Assembly: GCF_004684095.1 (NCBI RefSeq)
Contig: NZ_SRII01000005.1
Span: forward strand, 310,001-374,000
DNA length: 64,000 nt
Source of the DNA: Hymenobacter sp. UV11
Lineage (GTDB): Bacteria > Bacteroidota > Bacteroidia > Cytophagales > Hymenobacteraceae
Direction: 5' to 3'
This document shows, piece by piece, positions 29,531 to 38,545 of the stretch; the first letter of the stretch is position 1; each line of letters begins with the position of its first letter. Below the pieces are notes generated by a model, which was given only the letters and a program-made list of their open reading frames with translations, searched no databases and was not told the origin of the DNA. The translations under genes were made by a program, and so were the position numbers.

Positions 29531-30502
29531 ATGGGTCTCTTTGACTTTCTGAAAAACAAGCCGGAGTCGGCTCCTACCCCCACCCCGGCCAGCGATGCCG
29601 CTGCTACCCCCAACCAAGGGGCGGCGCCCGCCAAAAGCGGCCCCCGCTACCAAGGCTCGGCCCACGTGGTGCCGGCCGCGCCAGTGCCTACCCCCCTGCC
29701 GGCTACCCAGGATGACCTCGGCCCGCTGGCCCCGCCGCCGCCCATGCAGGAGTTTCCTTTTGAGCCGCAAAACGTGCTGGAGCACCTGCTGCTGCTGGCC
29801 CCGGTAGACGAGAATGCCCGCCCCGCCTTTTACCAGGCGCTGCTGCAAGAGAACATTCTGATGGTGCTGGCGCCCGACGAGAACATCGGCCTGGGCGAAG
29901 TGCAACTCACGGAGGGCCAGCAGATTCAGCTGCAAGTATTGCAGGATGGCCGCCTGCCCATCTTCACCTCCGAGGCGCGCCTCAGCGACGGCGGCATGGA
30001 TGCCAGTACCGTGAGCTGGGTGACCATTCCGGGCCAGGCCTTTTTTGGCATGACCCAGGGACAGGACTGCGTGCTGAACCCCTTCTCGCCGGCGGGCAAG
30101 CTGCTGCCGGCGGCCGAGATTCAGGCCCTGCTGGAAGGCCAGCTGGCCGGGGGCGGCAGCGCCCTACCCGCCGATGCGCAGGTGACGCTGAGCGTGCCCG
30201 CCGCGCTGCCCGAGGGCCTGGTAGAATCGCTGACCGATTTTGGCGCGGCAACGCCCAGCATTCGCAAAATATACTTGGCGCAGATGCAGCTACTGGGCAA
30301 CGAGAGCCAGCCGCCACGCTTGTTGCTGGGCTTCGACACCACCGACCAGAACCCCGATTTTATGCAGGAGCTCGGCCCCGCGCTGGAAGGCCGCACCGGC
30401 GATTTTCAGCACGTGGACCTGATGCTGATTGACCCAAACTCGGACGAAGGCGTGAACCCGTATTTCCGCCAGCCCGACGTGCAGCCGCTGTACGAGGCGT
30501 AA
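29531..30502 (+). CDS. SseB-family protein
   Basis: A 323-residue soluble protein. After a Pro/Ala-rich N-terminal linker (about 10-75) comes an SseB N-terminal-type domain (ENILMVLAPDENIGLG through FTSEARLSDGG) and a C-terminal domain (LPEGLVESLTDFGAATPSIR, LLLGFDTTDQNPDFMQELGP). SseB was named for enhanced serine sensitivity, but its biochemical role is unclear. The N-terminal MGLFDFLKNK is a common beginning for this group. Confidence 0.8.
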   Translation: MGLFDFLKNKPESAPTPTPASDAAATPNQGAAPAKSGPRYQGSAHVVPAAPVPTPLPATQDDLGPLAPPPPMQEFPFEPQNVLEHLLLLAPVDENARPAFYQALLQENILMVLAPDENIGLGEVQLTEGQQIQLQVLQDGRLPIFTSEARLSDGGMDASTVSWVTIPGQAFFGMTQGQDCVLNPFSPAGKLLPAAEIQALLEGQLAGGGSALPADAQVTLSVPAALPEGLVESLTDFGAATPSIRKIYLAQMQLLGNESQPPRLLLGFDTTDQNPDFMQELGPALEGRTGDFQHVDLMLIDPNSDEGVNPYFRQPDVQPLYEA

Positions 30503-30516
30503 GCGCAGCTCGGCTT

Positions 30517-30578
30517 AAAACAGGAGGGGTAGGAACCCACGAGGCACTGAGCTTTGTGGTTCCTACCCCTCCTGTTTT
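30517..30578. terminator. Hairpin with 21-base perfect arms after sseB
   Basis: AAAACAGGAGGGGTAGGAACC (30517-30537) pairs perfectly with 30558-30578 around a 20-base loop. It lies between convergent genes (sseB and the DUF2062 gene) and could end both transcripts. Confidence 0.75.
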
Positions 30579-30632
30579 GGGTGAAGCTGCGAAATTTATT
30601 CTGAGGCACCGTCCGTAAAGTCTGCCGAAGTA

Positions 30633-31196
30633 TTAGCCGACTACGGAGGCGGTCTGGGCGGCTTCGGCCTCTTCGTAGCGGCTGATGAAGCGCCTAAACA
30701 GCGGGAGCAGGCCAAAATAAAGCGCCAGCACCACCGGCACGGCCGCCACAGCCCAAATCATGAGGGCGCCCAACTCGGCCCGCCACAGCAGGTGCAGCAC
30801 GCTGCCCCAGCCATCGGTTTTAACCATGCCCTTTATCTGGTCCAGGCTGAGGTGCGTTACTTCGCGGCCCTGGCCCAGCAGCGTGGCCCCCCAACGCAGA
30901 AAAGGCAGCAGCAGAATGAGTTGCACCGGGCTTAGCACGTGGCACACCAGCTGCATGGCCGCCACGTTGAGCTTGAGGCGCAGGGCCACGGCCGTGCTCA
31001 CGAGGGTAGTAATGCCAAAGGTGGGCGCCAGCCCAAACGCTACCCCCAGGCCGGCCGTGAGGGCCAGGCTGCTGGGGGCCAGGCCCGCCTTGAGCAAGCT
31101 CATAAACGGGTCGACGAGGCGGCGCTGAATCCAGGTGCGGGGCGGGGCTTCGGGAACGGCCCGCACCCCGGTGGCGGAAATGGAAGTAACTGTCAT
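30633..31196 (-). CDS. DUF2062 membrane protein
   Basis: A 187-residue protein with three to four hydrophobic segments in the DUF2062 pattern (GLAPSSLALTAGLGVAFGLA, then TTLVSTAVALRLKLNVAAM and LLLPFLRWGATLLG). The function of the family is unknown. It is often near cell-envelope or glycosyltransferase genes. Here it is divergent from the BrkB-type gene. Confidence 0.85.
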   Translation of the reverse strand: MTVTSISATGVRAVPEAPPRTWIQRRLVDPFMSLLKAGLAPSSLALTAGLGVAFGLAPTFGITTLVSTAVALRLKLNVAAMQLVCHVLSPVQLILLLPFLRWGATLLGQGREVTHLSLDQIKGMVKTDGWGSVLHLLWRAELGALMIWAVAAVPVVLALYFGLLPLFRRFISRYEEAEAAQTASVVG

Positions 31197-31329
31197 GCGT
31201 AACTAGCCGGGAGAATACTTGTTAGTAGCGCGCCCCGCCGCTGGGCGGGCGTAGAGTCGGGCTTGCTGGCGGCCGCCCCATTGTACCCAATTGGGAGCAA
31301 AATGTTGTCGCGCCCGCGTTAAGTTTCTC

Positions 31330-32274
31330 ATGTCTAAAACCCTCCCTCCCCCTCCTCCGCTGCCCCACCACTGGCCCTGGTGGGTTGAGCAGTGGCTGCT
31401 GCTGCGCCGCGCCGCCCGCGAGCTGGCCGCCAACGACCCGCTGCGGCTGGGCGCGGCCACGGCCTTTTTCACGTCGTTTGCGCTGCCGCCCATTTTGCTC
31501 ATCTTGGTGCAGCTGCTGGGCTCGCTCTACTCGGCGCGGGGCGCGCGCCTGATGCTGCTCACCAAGCTCGGCGAAGTGATTGGCAGCACCGCCACCGGCC
31601 TGGTAGCCCAAACGGTGCACAACGTGGCGCACGCGGGCCGCACGCGGCTCATCACTGCGCTGGGCTTCGTGTTTTTATTGTTTGTAGCCACCACGCTATT
31701 CACTGTTATCCAGCACTCGCTCAACCAGTTGTGGCACGTACGCCCGCGCCGGCAGGTGAGCCAGGTGTCGGTGGCCATGCGCGAGCGGCTGCGCTCGGCG
31801 GGGGTGCTACTGGCCACGGCGGCGCTGTCGGTACTGGCTTTTTCGGCCGATGGCGCCCTGGCGCTGTTTGCCGATTTTGTATCCGATTTCGACGTTACGT
31901 TTGCGTTCTACGTGATTTGGGTGCTGAATTTTTTGGTGAGCTTGCTCATTCTGGCCACCTGGTGCGGCTTCGTATTTCGCACCCTGAGCGCGGCCAAAGT
32001 GCCCTGGCGGGCCGTGCGGCGCGGGGCGCTGCTCACAGCGGTGCTCATTGAGGTAGGCGAGCACCTGCTGGGCCAACTGCTGGTAGGCCGCGACCTCGGG
32101 CCCATCTACGGGCCGGCGGCCAGCTCGGTGCTGGTGCTGCTGTTCGTGTTTTATTCGGCGATGATTTTCTACTTCGGGGCCACATTTACCAAAGTGTACG
32201 CCCACCACGTGGGGCTGGATATTAGGCCTAAGAAAACCGCCGTGCGATATAGGCTGGTGAATGTGGCGGAGTGA
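31330..32274 (+). CDS. YihY/BrkB-family membrane protein
   Basis: A 315-residue polytopic protein with about six membrane segments, in the YihY (virulence factor BrkB-like, once called RNase BN) family. AAARELAANDPLRLGAATAF-type N-terminal helix, the FTVIQHSLNQLWHVRPRR segment and FYSAMIFYFGATFTKVYA at the end are characteristic. The start ATG 31330 (MSKTLPPPPPLP) is preferred to the frame start at 31291. Its role is not established. Confidence 0.85.
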   Translation: MSKTLPPPPPLPHHWPWWVEQWLLLRRAARELAANDPLRLGAATAFFTSFALPPILLILVQLLGSLYSARGARLMLLTKLGEVIGSTATGLVAQTVHNVAHAGRTRLITALGFVFLLFVATTLFTVIQHSLNQLWHVRPRRQVSQVSVAMRERLRSAGVLLATAALSVLAFSADGALALFADFVSDFDVTFAFYVIWVLNFLVSLLILATWCGFVFRTLSAAKVPWRAVRRGALLTAVLIEVGEHLLGQLLVGRDLGPIYGPAASSVLVLLFVFYSAMIFYFGATFTKVYAHHVGLDIRPKKTAVRYRLVNVAE

Positions 32275-32276
32275 GG

Positions 32277-32332
32277 GTAGGGTAAGCTTTAGCTTGCCGT
32301 AGTTACTGGCGGCAAGCTAAAGCTTACCCTAC
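32277..32332. repeat. Inverted repeat, GTAGGGTAAGCTTTAGC family
   Basis: Perfect 22-base arms (32277-32298 and 32311-32332) around a 12-base loop fill the gap between the BrkB-type gene and the helicase gene. A single diverged half copy (GTAGCATAAGCTTTAGCTCG on the minus strand) lies at about 46811-46833. Confidence 0.95.
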
Positions 32333-32342
32333 ATGCCGGTCG

Positions 32343-32350
32343 TACCTTTG
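32343..32350 (+). promoter_or_regulatory. Candidate -7 box TACCTTTG for the helicase gene
   Basis: This exact match to TANNTTTG ends four bases before the ATG at 32355. A very short or absent 5' leader is implied if it is used. Confidence 0.55.
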
Positions 32351-32354
32351 CCGG

Positions 32355-33791
32355 ATGCAAGCTGACCCCGCCGCTCCGGCCTCATTTTCTGATTTCAAAC
32401 TCTCGCCCGAGCTCCTGCAAGGCGTGGCCGAGCTGAATTATACCCAGCCTACCCCCGTGCAGGCGCTCGTGCTCCAGCCCGCCCTCGACGGGCAGGACGT
32501 GGCCGGCCAGGCGCCCACCGGCTCGGGCAAAACCGCCGCCTACGGCCTCGCCATTCTGGCCCAGGTTGACCCAGCCGCCAAGGCCGTACAGGCCATTGTG
32601 CTGGTACCGGCCCGCGAGCTGGCCCTGCAAGTGCGCGACGCACTCAAGGCATTGGGCAAATATATGCCAGCCCCCGGCCTGCGCGTGGCGGCCCTCTACG
32701 GCGGCCACGCCATGCGCGACGAAGTGCAGACCTTGCAGCAAACGCCGCACGTGGTGGTGGCTACCCCCGGCCGCCTGCTCGACCACCTCGAAAAGCGTAA
32801 CATCATTCCTAACCAATTGAAAGTATTAGTGTTGGACGAGGCCGACAAGCTGCTTGACCTCAAGTTTCAGGAAGAGATGGCGACTATTATCAGCCGCCTG
32901 CCACGCCGGCGCCAGACGCTGCTGTTTTCGGCTACGATGCCCGATAAGGTGATGGCGCTGGTGCGCGATTACCTCACCCGCCCCCGCATGCTCACCGCCG
33001 CCGGTGGCCTCAACGGCGAGATAACCGGCGCGGCCCTACCCGCCTCGCTCACGCTACGCGGCCACGTGCTCAATGCCGTGGAGGACAAACCCGCCGCGCT
33101 CTACCACTTGCTGCAACAGCCCGAAACCGGCCAGACGCTCATCTTCGCCAACACGCGCGATAAGGTGGAGGAGCTGGCCCAGTTCCTGCGCGGGCGCGGC
33201 GTGGCGGCCGAGGTGCTGCACGGCAAGCTGCCCCAGCCCGAGCGCGACAAAGCCCTCATGAAGCTGCGCAATAACTCGGCCCAGGCCCTGGTAGCCACCG
33301 ACGTAGCCGCCCGCGGCCTCGATGTACCGGCCCTCGACACGGTTATCCAGTACGACCTGCCGCATGATGCTGAAACCTTCCAGCACCGGGCCGGCCGCAC
33401 GGCGCGGGCCGGCGTAGCCGGCACCGCCCACCTGCTCGCTACCCCCCCCGAGCAAGCCCGCGTGCAGGCTTGGCCCTCGGCCCAGGGCGCACAATGGAAA
33501 CGCCTGGTGCCCCCGGCCATGCCCCCCGCCAACGCCGCCAATAAGCTGCCCCGCCCCGAAACCATCACGCTGCACGTTACGGCCGGTAAGAAACACAAAG
33601 TCAGTGCCCACGACCTGGTTGGCGCCTTCGTCAACGTGGGCGGGCTGGAACGCCACACCGTAGGTCGCATCGAGGTATTCGACTTCTATTCCTACGTGGC
33701 CGTGCCCCGCAAACAGGCCGCCGAAATCCTCGAAAAGCTGAACGGCGCCAAGATAAAAGGCGTGAAAGTGCGCGTGACAGAAGTGGCGTAA
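32355..33791 (+). CDS. DEAD-box RNA helicase, DbpA-like
   Basis: A 478-residue helicase. The Q motif (LNYTQPTPVQ) and Walker A (APTGSGKT, 53-60) are followed by DEAD in VLDEADKLLD, SAT in FSATMP and HRAGRTARAG. The C-terminal part (about 395-478) fits the DbpA RNA-binding domain (VSAHDLVGAFVNVGGLER, ... IEVFDFYSYVAVP). DbpA acts in large-subunit ribosome assembly by binding 23S rRNA; the same role is inferred here. Confidence 0.93.
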   Translation: MQADPAAPASFSDFKLSPELLQGVAELNYTQPTPVQALVLQPALDGQDVAGQAPTGSGKTAAYGLAILAQVDPAAKAVQAIVLVPARELALQVRDALKALGKYMPAPGLRVAALYGGHAMRDEVQTLQQTPHVVVATPGRLLDHLEKRNIIPNQLKVLVLDEADKLLDLKFQEEMATIISRLPRRRQTLLFSATMPDKVMALVRDYLTRPRMLTAAGGLNGEITGAALPASLTLRGHVLNAVEDKPAALYHLLQQPETGQTLIFANTRDKVEELAQFLRGRGVAAEVLHGKLPQPERDKALMKLRNNSAQALVATDVAARGLDVPALDTVIQYDLPHDAETFQHRAGRTARAGVAGTAHLLATPPEQARVQAWPSAQGAQWKRLVPPAMPPANAANKLPRPETITLHVTAGKKHKVSAHDLVGAFVNVGGLERHTVGRIEVFDFYSYVAVPRKQAAEILEKLNGAKIKGVKVRVTEVA

Positions 33792-33802
33792 AGTGTAAAA
33801 AG

Positions 33803-33901
33803 AACGTCATGCTGAGCTTGCCGAAGCATCTCTACCGCCTCGTTGGATTAGTAATCAAACGGCGCAAGCGAGATGCTTCGGCAAGCTCAGCATGACGTTC
33901 C
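33803..33901. repeat. Inverted repeat, GTCATGCTG family (copy 3)
   Basis: Perfect 31-base arms at 33803-33833 and 33871-33901 (GAACGTCATGCTGAGC...) flank a centre with CGTTGGATTAGTAATCAAACG. It lies between the convergent helicase and GH28 genes. The arm sequence is close to the copy at 45.6 kb. Confidence 0.95.
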
Positions 33902-33920
33902 TTCTATTTTGGGCCGTGGG

Positions 33921-35480
33921 TTACTTTACGTTCTTACGGGTTACCTGGCCCTTGGGCACATCCAGCCCTACCCCCGTTCCATCGGCTAACGCTACTGATA
34001 CAGCTTTCGGGTTGGTGGGCGCGCCAGTGCCCTGGAAGTTACTGATGCGCAAGTTAGTGAAGTGGTTGACCTCAAGGCCATTGGACAGATACGGTGCTTT
34101 CACGCCGACCCAGTTCAGCTTGAAATCGTGAATGGCGAGGCCGTTGACGTGCTCGGCCAGCAGGCCGGGAATGTCGCGGGCGAAGAGGCCGAACCGGGGG
34201 TCGAGGTTGCCGCGTAGGTCCACATTGCCGCCGGCCACGACGTTGAGCGGACTGTCTACGAAATCGAAGGTGAGGTTGTGAAACTCCACATTTTCGAGCG
34301 GGCTTTCGGCGGTGCCGTAGAGCAAGATGCCATTTTCGCCCCGGCAGGTGATGTTGCTGAAGCGTACATTTTTGATGCGGCCCATTTTCACGCTTTTATC
34401 GGCGTTGCCCCGGATGGCGGAGATGTGAATCGGCTCGCCGTTGCCCCACCAGTCGCCGGTACGCAGCTTGGTTTCGATGCGGATATTATCGAAAGTTAAA
34501 TTCTCAAGCGAGCCCTCGTCGCGCAGCGAAATGTTGATACCGCGCGTCGAATTGGTGATATTGCAGTTGCTCACCGTCACGTTGCGCACGGTGTTCTGGT
34601 CGAGGTAGCCGATGCGGATACCGCTGCTAGCCGACTGCAAGTTGCAGTTCGTAATCACGATATTCTCCGAGATGCGGCGCAGGTTATGAAAGCCCGCAAT
34701 CTCGAAGTGGTGGTTGTAGCCGCTCACCACCAGCGCGTCGTCGCCGGCTTGAATATCGCAATTGCTGACCGCTACATTGCTGCAATCAGTAAAATCCACG
34801 CCGTCGGCATTGGGCACCAAAATACCCGAGTACAGCCGGATGCCCGTCACGTTCACGCCCGTGCAGTCGGCAAAGTGCATCGTCCAGAACGGCGAGTTAA
34901 TGAGCGACACGTCGCTGACCATCACGTGCTTGCAATCCGAAAATACCACCATTTGTCGGGGCCGGTCCTTAGGCACCACCGGGCCATCGCCGATGCCGCT
35001 GGCTACGTGGCGGTAGTTGTTTTTCTGGCGCGTGTAGCGCGTAGTTACGCTGTCCAGCGTCTTAGCCTGGGTAAAATCGTAGAATACCGGGTTGTTGCCG
35101 TCCACGGTGCCCTGGCCGGTAATGGTCACGTTTTCCGCGTTTTCGGTGAAAAGCATGCCGTAATAGTTCTGGCCGTATTCTGGCAGGGTATAGGGATGAT
35201 AATCAGTTAGATTAGGGCTTCCCTTGAGCACCGCGCCGTTGTCGAGGTGCAGGGTCACGTTGCTTTTCAGGAAAACCGTGCCGATGACGTAGGTGCCGGC
35301 TGGCACTTCCACCGTGCCGCCGCCGGCTTTGGTACAGGCGTCCACGGCTTTTTGGATGGCGGCGGTCGTCACCGTGCGGCCATCGGCCACCGCGCCGTAA
35401 GCGCGTACGGAATAGGTTTGGGCCAGCGCGGCACTGGTGCAAAAGGCTAGCGCGGCGGCCAGGGCAAGGAACTTACGCAT
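33921..35480 (-). CDS. GH28-like pectinase-family protein, secreted
   Basis: A 519-residue parallel beta-helix protein with a signal peptide (ending ALAQ, residue 21). It starts with the YGAVADGRTVTTAAIQKAVD repeat typical of GH28 and contains VPNADGVDF and GDDALVV, which match the NTDG and GDD active-site motifs. The usual GHG and RIK motifs are not evident; SSGIRIG stands in the GHG position. It may therefore be a GH28 relative with altered specificity. It is the last gene of the mannan row on the minus strand. Confidence 0.85.
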   Translation of the reverse strand: MRKFLALAAALAFCTSAALAQTYSVRAYGAVADGRTVTTAAIQKAVDACTKAGGGTVEVPAGTYVIGTVFLKSNVTLHLDNGAVLKGSPNLTDYHPYTLPEYGQNYYGMLFTENAENVTITGQGTVDGNNPVFYDFTQAKTLDSVTTRYTRQKNNYRHVASGIGDGPVVPKDRPRQMVVFSDCKHVMVSDVSLINSPFWTMHFADCTGVNVTGIRLYSGILVPNADGVDFTDCSNVAVSNCDIQAGDDALVVSGYNHHFEIAGFHNLRRISENIVITNCNLQSASSGIRIGYLDQNTVRNVTVSNCNITNSTRGINISLRDEGSLENLTFDNIRIETKLRTGDWWGNGEPIHISAIRGNADKSVKMGRIKNVRFSNITCRGENGILLYGTAESPLENVEFHNLTFDFVDSPLNVVAGGNVDLRGNLDPRFGLFARDIPGLLAEHVNGLAIHDFKLNWVGVKAPYLSNGLEVNHFTNLRISNFQGTGAPTNPKAVSVALADGTGVGLDVPKGQVTRKNVK

Positions 35481-35510
35481 AGGGAGTAGGGTACTAAAAG
35501 GCGAAGCAGC

Positions 35511-37184
35511 TTAGCTCCAGTCGAAATCAACTACTTGGCCATCAAGCCGCCAGCGGCGAGGCCGCGGGGTAGTAAGCCAGTCGAGCGGCTCGCCCACTGG
35601 CTGCACTTTAGCGGCTTGGGTAAAGGCCGTTTTCAAGGCGATTTTCTGAGCTGCGCCTACCGCCTCGGGCTGGGCCGAGACGAGCAAAGGCGCGCCGCTA
35701 CCAGCCAGCAGCCGCAGCCACTGCTCGTTCTGGGCCCACGGCACTTTCGGGGTAAGGCCCACGCAGTCGCCGTCGGCCGCGAAGAATTTATTATGCTGCA
35801 CCAATCTAAATCCCAGCGTATTGACGCCCATTTTACGGGTGCGGTCCCACTCCAGGCCGCTGGTATCGTCGCCGATGCGGTTCAGCTCAAACAAGCCGGC
35901 CGCCAGGTGGCCCACCGTGTCGCACCCAATGAGGTAAGCCGGCCCCGCCGCCTGCCGGATGGCGCGGTACAAATCCAAGATAACCTCGGCCGTGGTGCGG
36001 GTATTGTCGTGGAAGCGCCAGCCGGGGGTAGTAAAGCTGTCGGTCATTTCGAAGCCCCAGCGGCCCAGAAGGTCGAAGGTGCTGAAATCGTGCTTCACCA
36101 GCTCGTAGCCCCAGCTTTGGTAGGTGGCAAAGTTGCGCTGGATGAGCGCGATATTTTCGGCAATGGTGGGGTCGAGTACCGGCTTCCTAGGGTCGTTGCG
36201 GCCTGCAATGGGGGGTAGGAGCCGGCTGGCCGGCGTGTCGTGCGGCGCACAGAGCGGGCGCGTCCACAGCCCCGGCCGCATCCCAAGCTGGCGAATGTCG
36301 CCGCCGAGCCGGGCCATATCGGGAAACTTGGCGTTGGGCCGCGAAAAGTCATCCTGCCAGCAGCAGTCGCCGGGTAGCGCGGGCGAGTAGGCGGCCCAGC
36401 CGGCGTCGATTACGGAAAACGGCCGGTTGTCGCCGGCGGGCATCAGGTCGGCCAGCAGGCGGGTGTGCTGCAAGATGAGGTCGGCCGAGTTATTACCGTA
36501 GGCAAAATACCAGTCGTTGATGCCGTACACCGGCTGGCGCGGCAGGCGGGGGATAGGGCACAGCATCCCGCAAAAGCGCCGGGCGGTGGCAAACGTGTCC
36601 TCGCCCGCCTGCCCGGCCGTGGCCACGATGGTAGCCGCCAGCAGCTCGCGCGGGCCCAACTGCACCCCTACCCCTGCGCTACTAGCATCCAAGGTCAGGC
36701 GTAGCACTCCCTCGCCCACCTGCCAGTAGCAGAGCGTATTACAGCCCGTTTTCACGCCAAAGCACACCGTTGCGGCGGGCTTGGCGCCGTGCTGCACGAA
36801 GTACCACGGCAGCTGGCGGCCGAAGCTGGCCGGCTGAAACTGCACGTCGCCGTAGGTCCGCTCCCAGGCGTCGCCCAGCACGGGGATAGTGGGGATAATG
36901 TCGTATTGCCACTCCAGCACTACGGCCCGCAAGGCGGCGCCGGGGCACTGCACGCGCACGGCCAGCGCGGTGCCCTGCGGCAGTAGCCGCACGGTCACGT
37001 CGCGGTAGTGCCAGGTCAGCTTATCGGCGGAAGCCAGCGCGTGCGTTTCACCCTCCAGCTGCACGCGCACCCTGGCGGGCGGGCGCACCAGCACCGGGCG
37101 GGTGGCAGCATCGGCCACCGTATTGAGTACCAGCAGGCTAGCCAGCGAGGCGCCCGCCAAGGTGAGGAATTTGCGCCGTTGCAT
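35511..37184 (-). CDS. Alpha-galactosidase-like glycoside hydrolase (clan D)
   Basis: A 557-residue protein with a twin-arginine-like signal (MQRRKFLTLAGASLASLLVL). The catalytic barrel has the nucleophile region YELVKHDFSTFD and a later acidic loop, NRIGDDTSGLEW, as in GH36/GH27-type alpha-galactosidases. A start motif, PVYGINDWYFAYGNNSAD, marks the barrel. It would remove galactose from galactomannan, which fits the adjoining mannan genes. Family assignment is from motif pattern only. Confidence 0.75.
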   Translation of the reverse strand: MQRRKFLTLAGASLASLLVLNTVADAATRPVLVRPPARVRVQLEGETHALASADKLTWHYRDVTVRLLPQGTALAVRVQCPGAALRAVVLEWQYDIIPTIPVLGDAWERTYGDVQFQPASFGRQLPWYFVQHGAKPAATVCFGVKTGCNTLCYWQVGEGVLRLTLDASSAGVGVQLGPRELLAATIVATAGQAGEDTFATARRFCGMLCPIPRLPRQPVYGINDWYFAYGNNSADLILQHTRLLADLMPAGDNRPFSVIDAGWAAYSPALPGDCCWQDDFSRPNAKFPDMARLGGDIRQLGMRPGLWTRPLCAPHDTPASRLLPPIAGRNDPRKPVLDPTIAENIALIQRNFATYQSWGYELVKHDFSTFDLLGRWGFEMTDSFTTPGWRFHDNTRTTAEVILDLYRAIRQAAGPAYLIGCDTVGHLAAGLFELNRIGDDTSGLEWDRTRKMGVNTLGFRLVQHNKFFAADGDCVGLTPKVPWAQNEQWLRLLAGSGAPLLVSAQPEAVGAAQKIALKTAFTQAAKVQPVGEPLDWLTTPRPRRWRLDGQVVDFDWS

Positions 37185-37233
37185 GGGTGGGAAGGGGTAG
37201 GAAAGCAGTGGCGGGTGCGCGGTAGCTGGCGGG

Positions 37234-38412
37234 TCAGCTCCCCGCCAGCCGCCGGAGCATTTCGAGGCAGGCGCGGCCGTTGTGGTAGGGGCACTTCCAG
37301 AAGCCGGCTTTGTCTTCGCCGGCCATCAGGGAATAGTCGGCGTGCACGCCCCACAGCCACTCGCCGTTTTCCTTATCCAGAATGTGCTGCTGGGTGAAGC
37401 GCCACGCACCCTCGGCCAGGTCCCGGAAGTGCGCGTCGCCGCTCACCTGGTAGGCGTTGTAGAAGCCCACTACGGCTTCGGCCTGCACCCACCAGTGGCA
37501 GTCGGCATCGAGGTGGCCGCCAGGGTGCAGCTCGTAGCCCAGGCCACCACCGGGCCCTACCCCCTCGGCGGCGGCGCGGGCCAGCCGCACGGCCGTGGCG
37601 CGGAAGTGCGCGATGAGGCCCGGCTCGTGCAGCACCTCGGCGGCTTCGAGCAGCAGCCAGGCCGCCTCCACGTCGTGGCCGAAGGAAATAGCGTCGGGCC
37701 GGGGCTGCCAGTATTCGTCCAGAAACAGGATGAGGTGGTCGGTTTTGGGGTCGATAATATGGTCGGTGAAGTCGAGCAGCAGCGCTTTTATTTGCTGGCG
37801 CAGGTGCGCATCGGGCCACTCGCGGTAAAGGTTGGCATAGGCCTCCAGCACGTGGAGGTGGGTGTTCATCGTCTTCTTCTCGTTGGCATCCTTGGCGCTC
37901 AGGCGCAGGTCGCCGAGGGGCTGCCAGTCGCGGGCGAATGCTTCGAGGTAGCCACCCTCGGCGGGGTCGAAGCTGTGGGCTTCAATGGTGCGAAACAGGG
38001 CCTGCGCGTATGCCAGCGCCACCGCGTCGCCGCTGGCGCGGTAGTATTCACTCAGGCCGTAGATGGCGAAGGCCAGCGCGTAAATCTGCTTCTTAGTATC
38101 GAGCGGCTGGCCCTGGTAATCGACCGACCAGTACACGCCGCCGTGCTCGGCATCCATAAAATGCGCCACGAGGTAGTCGTAGGCGCGCCGGGCCACGGCT
38201 AGGTTTTCGGCATCTGGCTGGTGGTTGTAGGCCGCCGCGAAGGTCCACAAAATGCGGGCGTGCAGCACCGCACCTTTCGGCGCGGTGGGCGTGGGCTGGT
38301 TGTCGTTATCGATTTTGCCGAAGAAGCCGCCGTGGGTTTCGTCGGGCGCGTAGGTGCGCCAGTAAGCCAGAATATTATCCAGCTCCGCTTGAAATTCAGC
38401 CGCTTGCAGCAT
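37234..38412 (-). CDS. Cellobiose 2-epimerase-type protein (AGE family)
   Basis: A 392-residue cytoplasmic protein of the N-acylglucosamine 2-epimerase fold, an alpha6/alpha6 barrel. Conserved His-containing segments are HARILWTFAAAY, SFGHDVEAAWLL, CHWWVQAEAVVGF and KCPYHNGRACLEM. Next to GH130 its likely substrate is beta-1,4-mannobiose, which it would convert to mannosyl-glucose for the phosphorylase. This is the known arrangement in Bacteroides fragilis. Start ATG 38412. Confidence 0.9.
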   Translation of the reverse strand: MLQAAEFQAELDNILAYWRTYAPDETHGGFFGKIDNDNQPTPTAPKGAVLHARILWTFAAAYNHQPDAENLAVARRAYDYLVAHFMDAEHGGVYWSVDYQGQPLDTKKQIYALAFAIYGLSEYYRASGDAVALAYAQALFRTIEAHSFDPAEGGYLEAFARDWQPLGDLRLSAKDANEKKTMNTHLHVLEAYANLYREWPDAHLRQQIKALLLDFTDHIIDPKTDHLILFLDEYWQPRPDAISFGHDVEAAWLLLEAAEVLHEPGLIAHFRATAVRLARAAAEGVGPGGGLGYELHPGGHLDADCHWWVQAEAVVGFYNAYQVSGDAHFRDLAEGAWRFTQQHILDKENGEWLWGVHADYSLMAGEDKAGFWKCPYHNGRACLEMLRRLAGS

Positions 38413-38429
38413 ATTTCTTCACTTGTAAT

Positions 38430-38540
38430 CGACTGTCATTGCGAGCGCAGCGCGGCAATCTTTCCTGGTCGTTCGCTTCATTAGGTTAGTACCCCTAGCG
38501 GGAAGGAAAGATTGCTTCGCGTTGCTCGCACTGACAATCG
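38430..38540. repeat. Inverted repeat, GTCATTGCGAGCG family (copy 2)
   Basis: Arms of about 37 bases (38430-38466 and 38504-38540), with a few mismatches, flank a centre that includes TTAGGTTAGTACCCCTA. It fills the gap between the GH130 stop and the epimerase start. Confidence 0.9.
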
Positions 38541-38545
38541 GGTTT

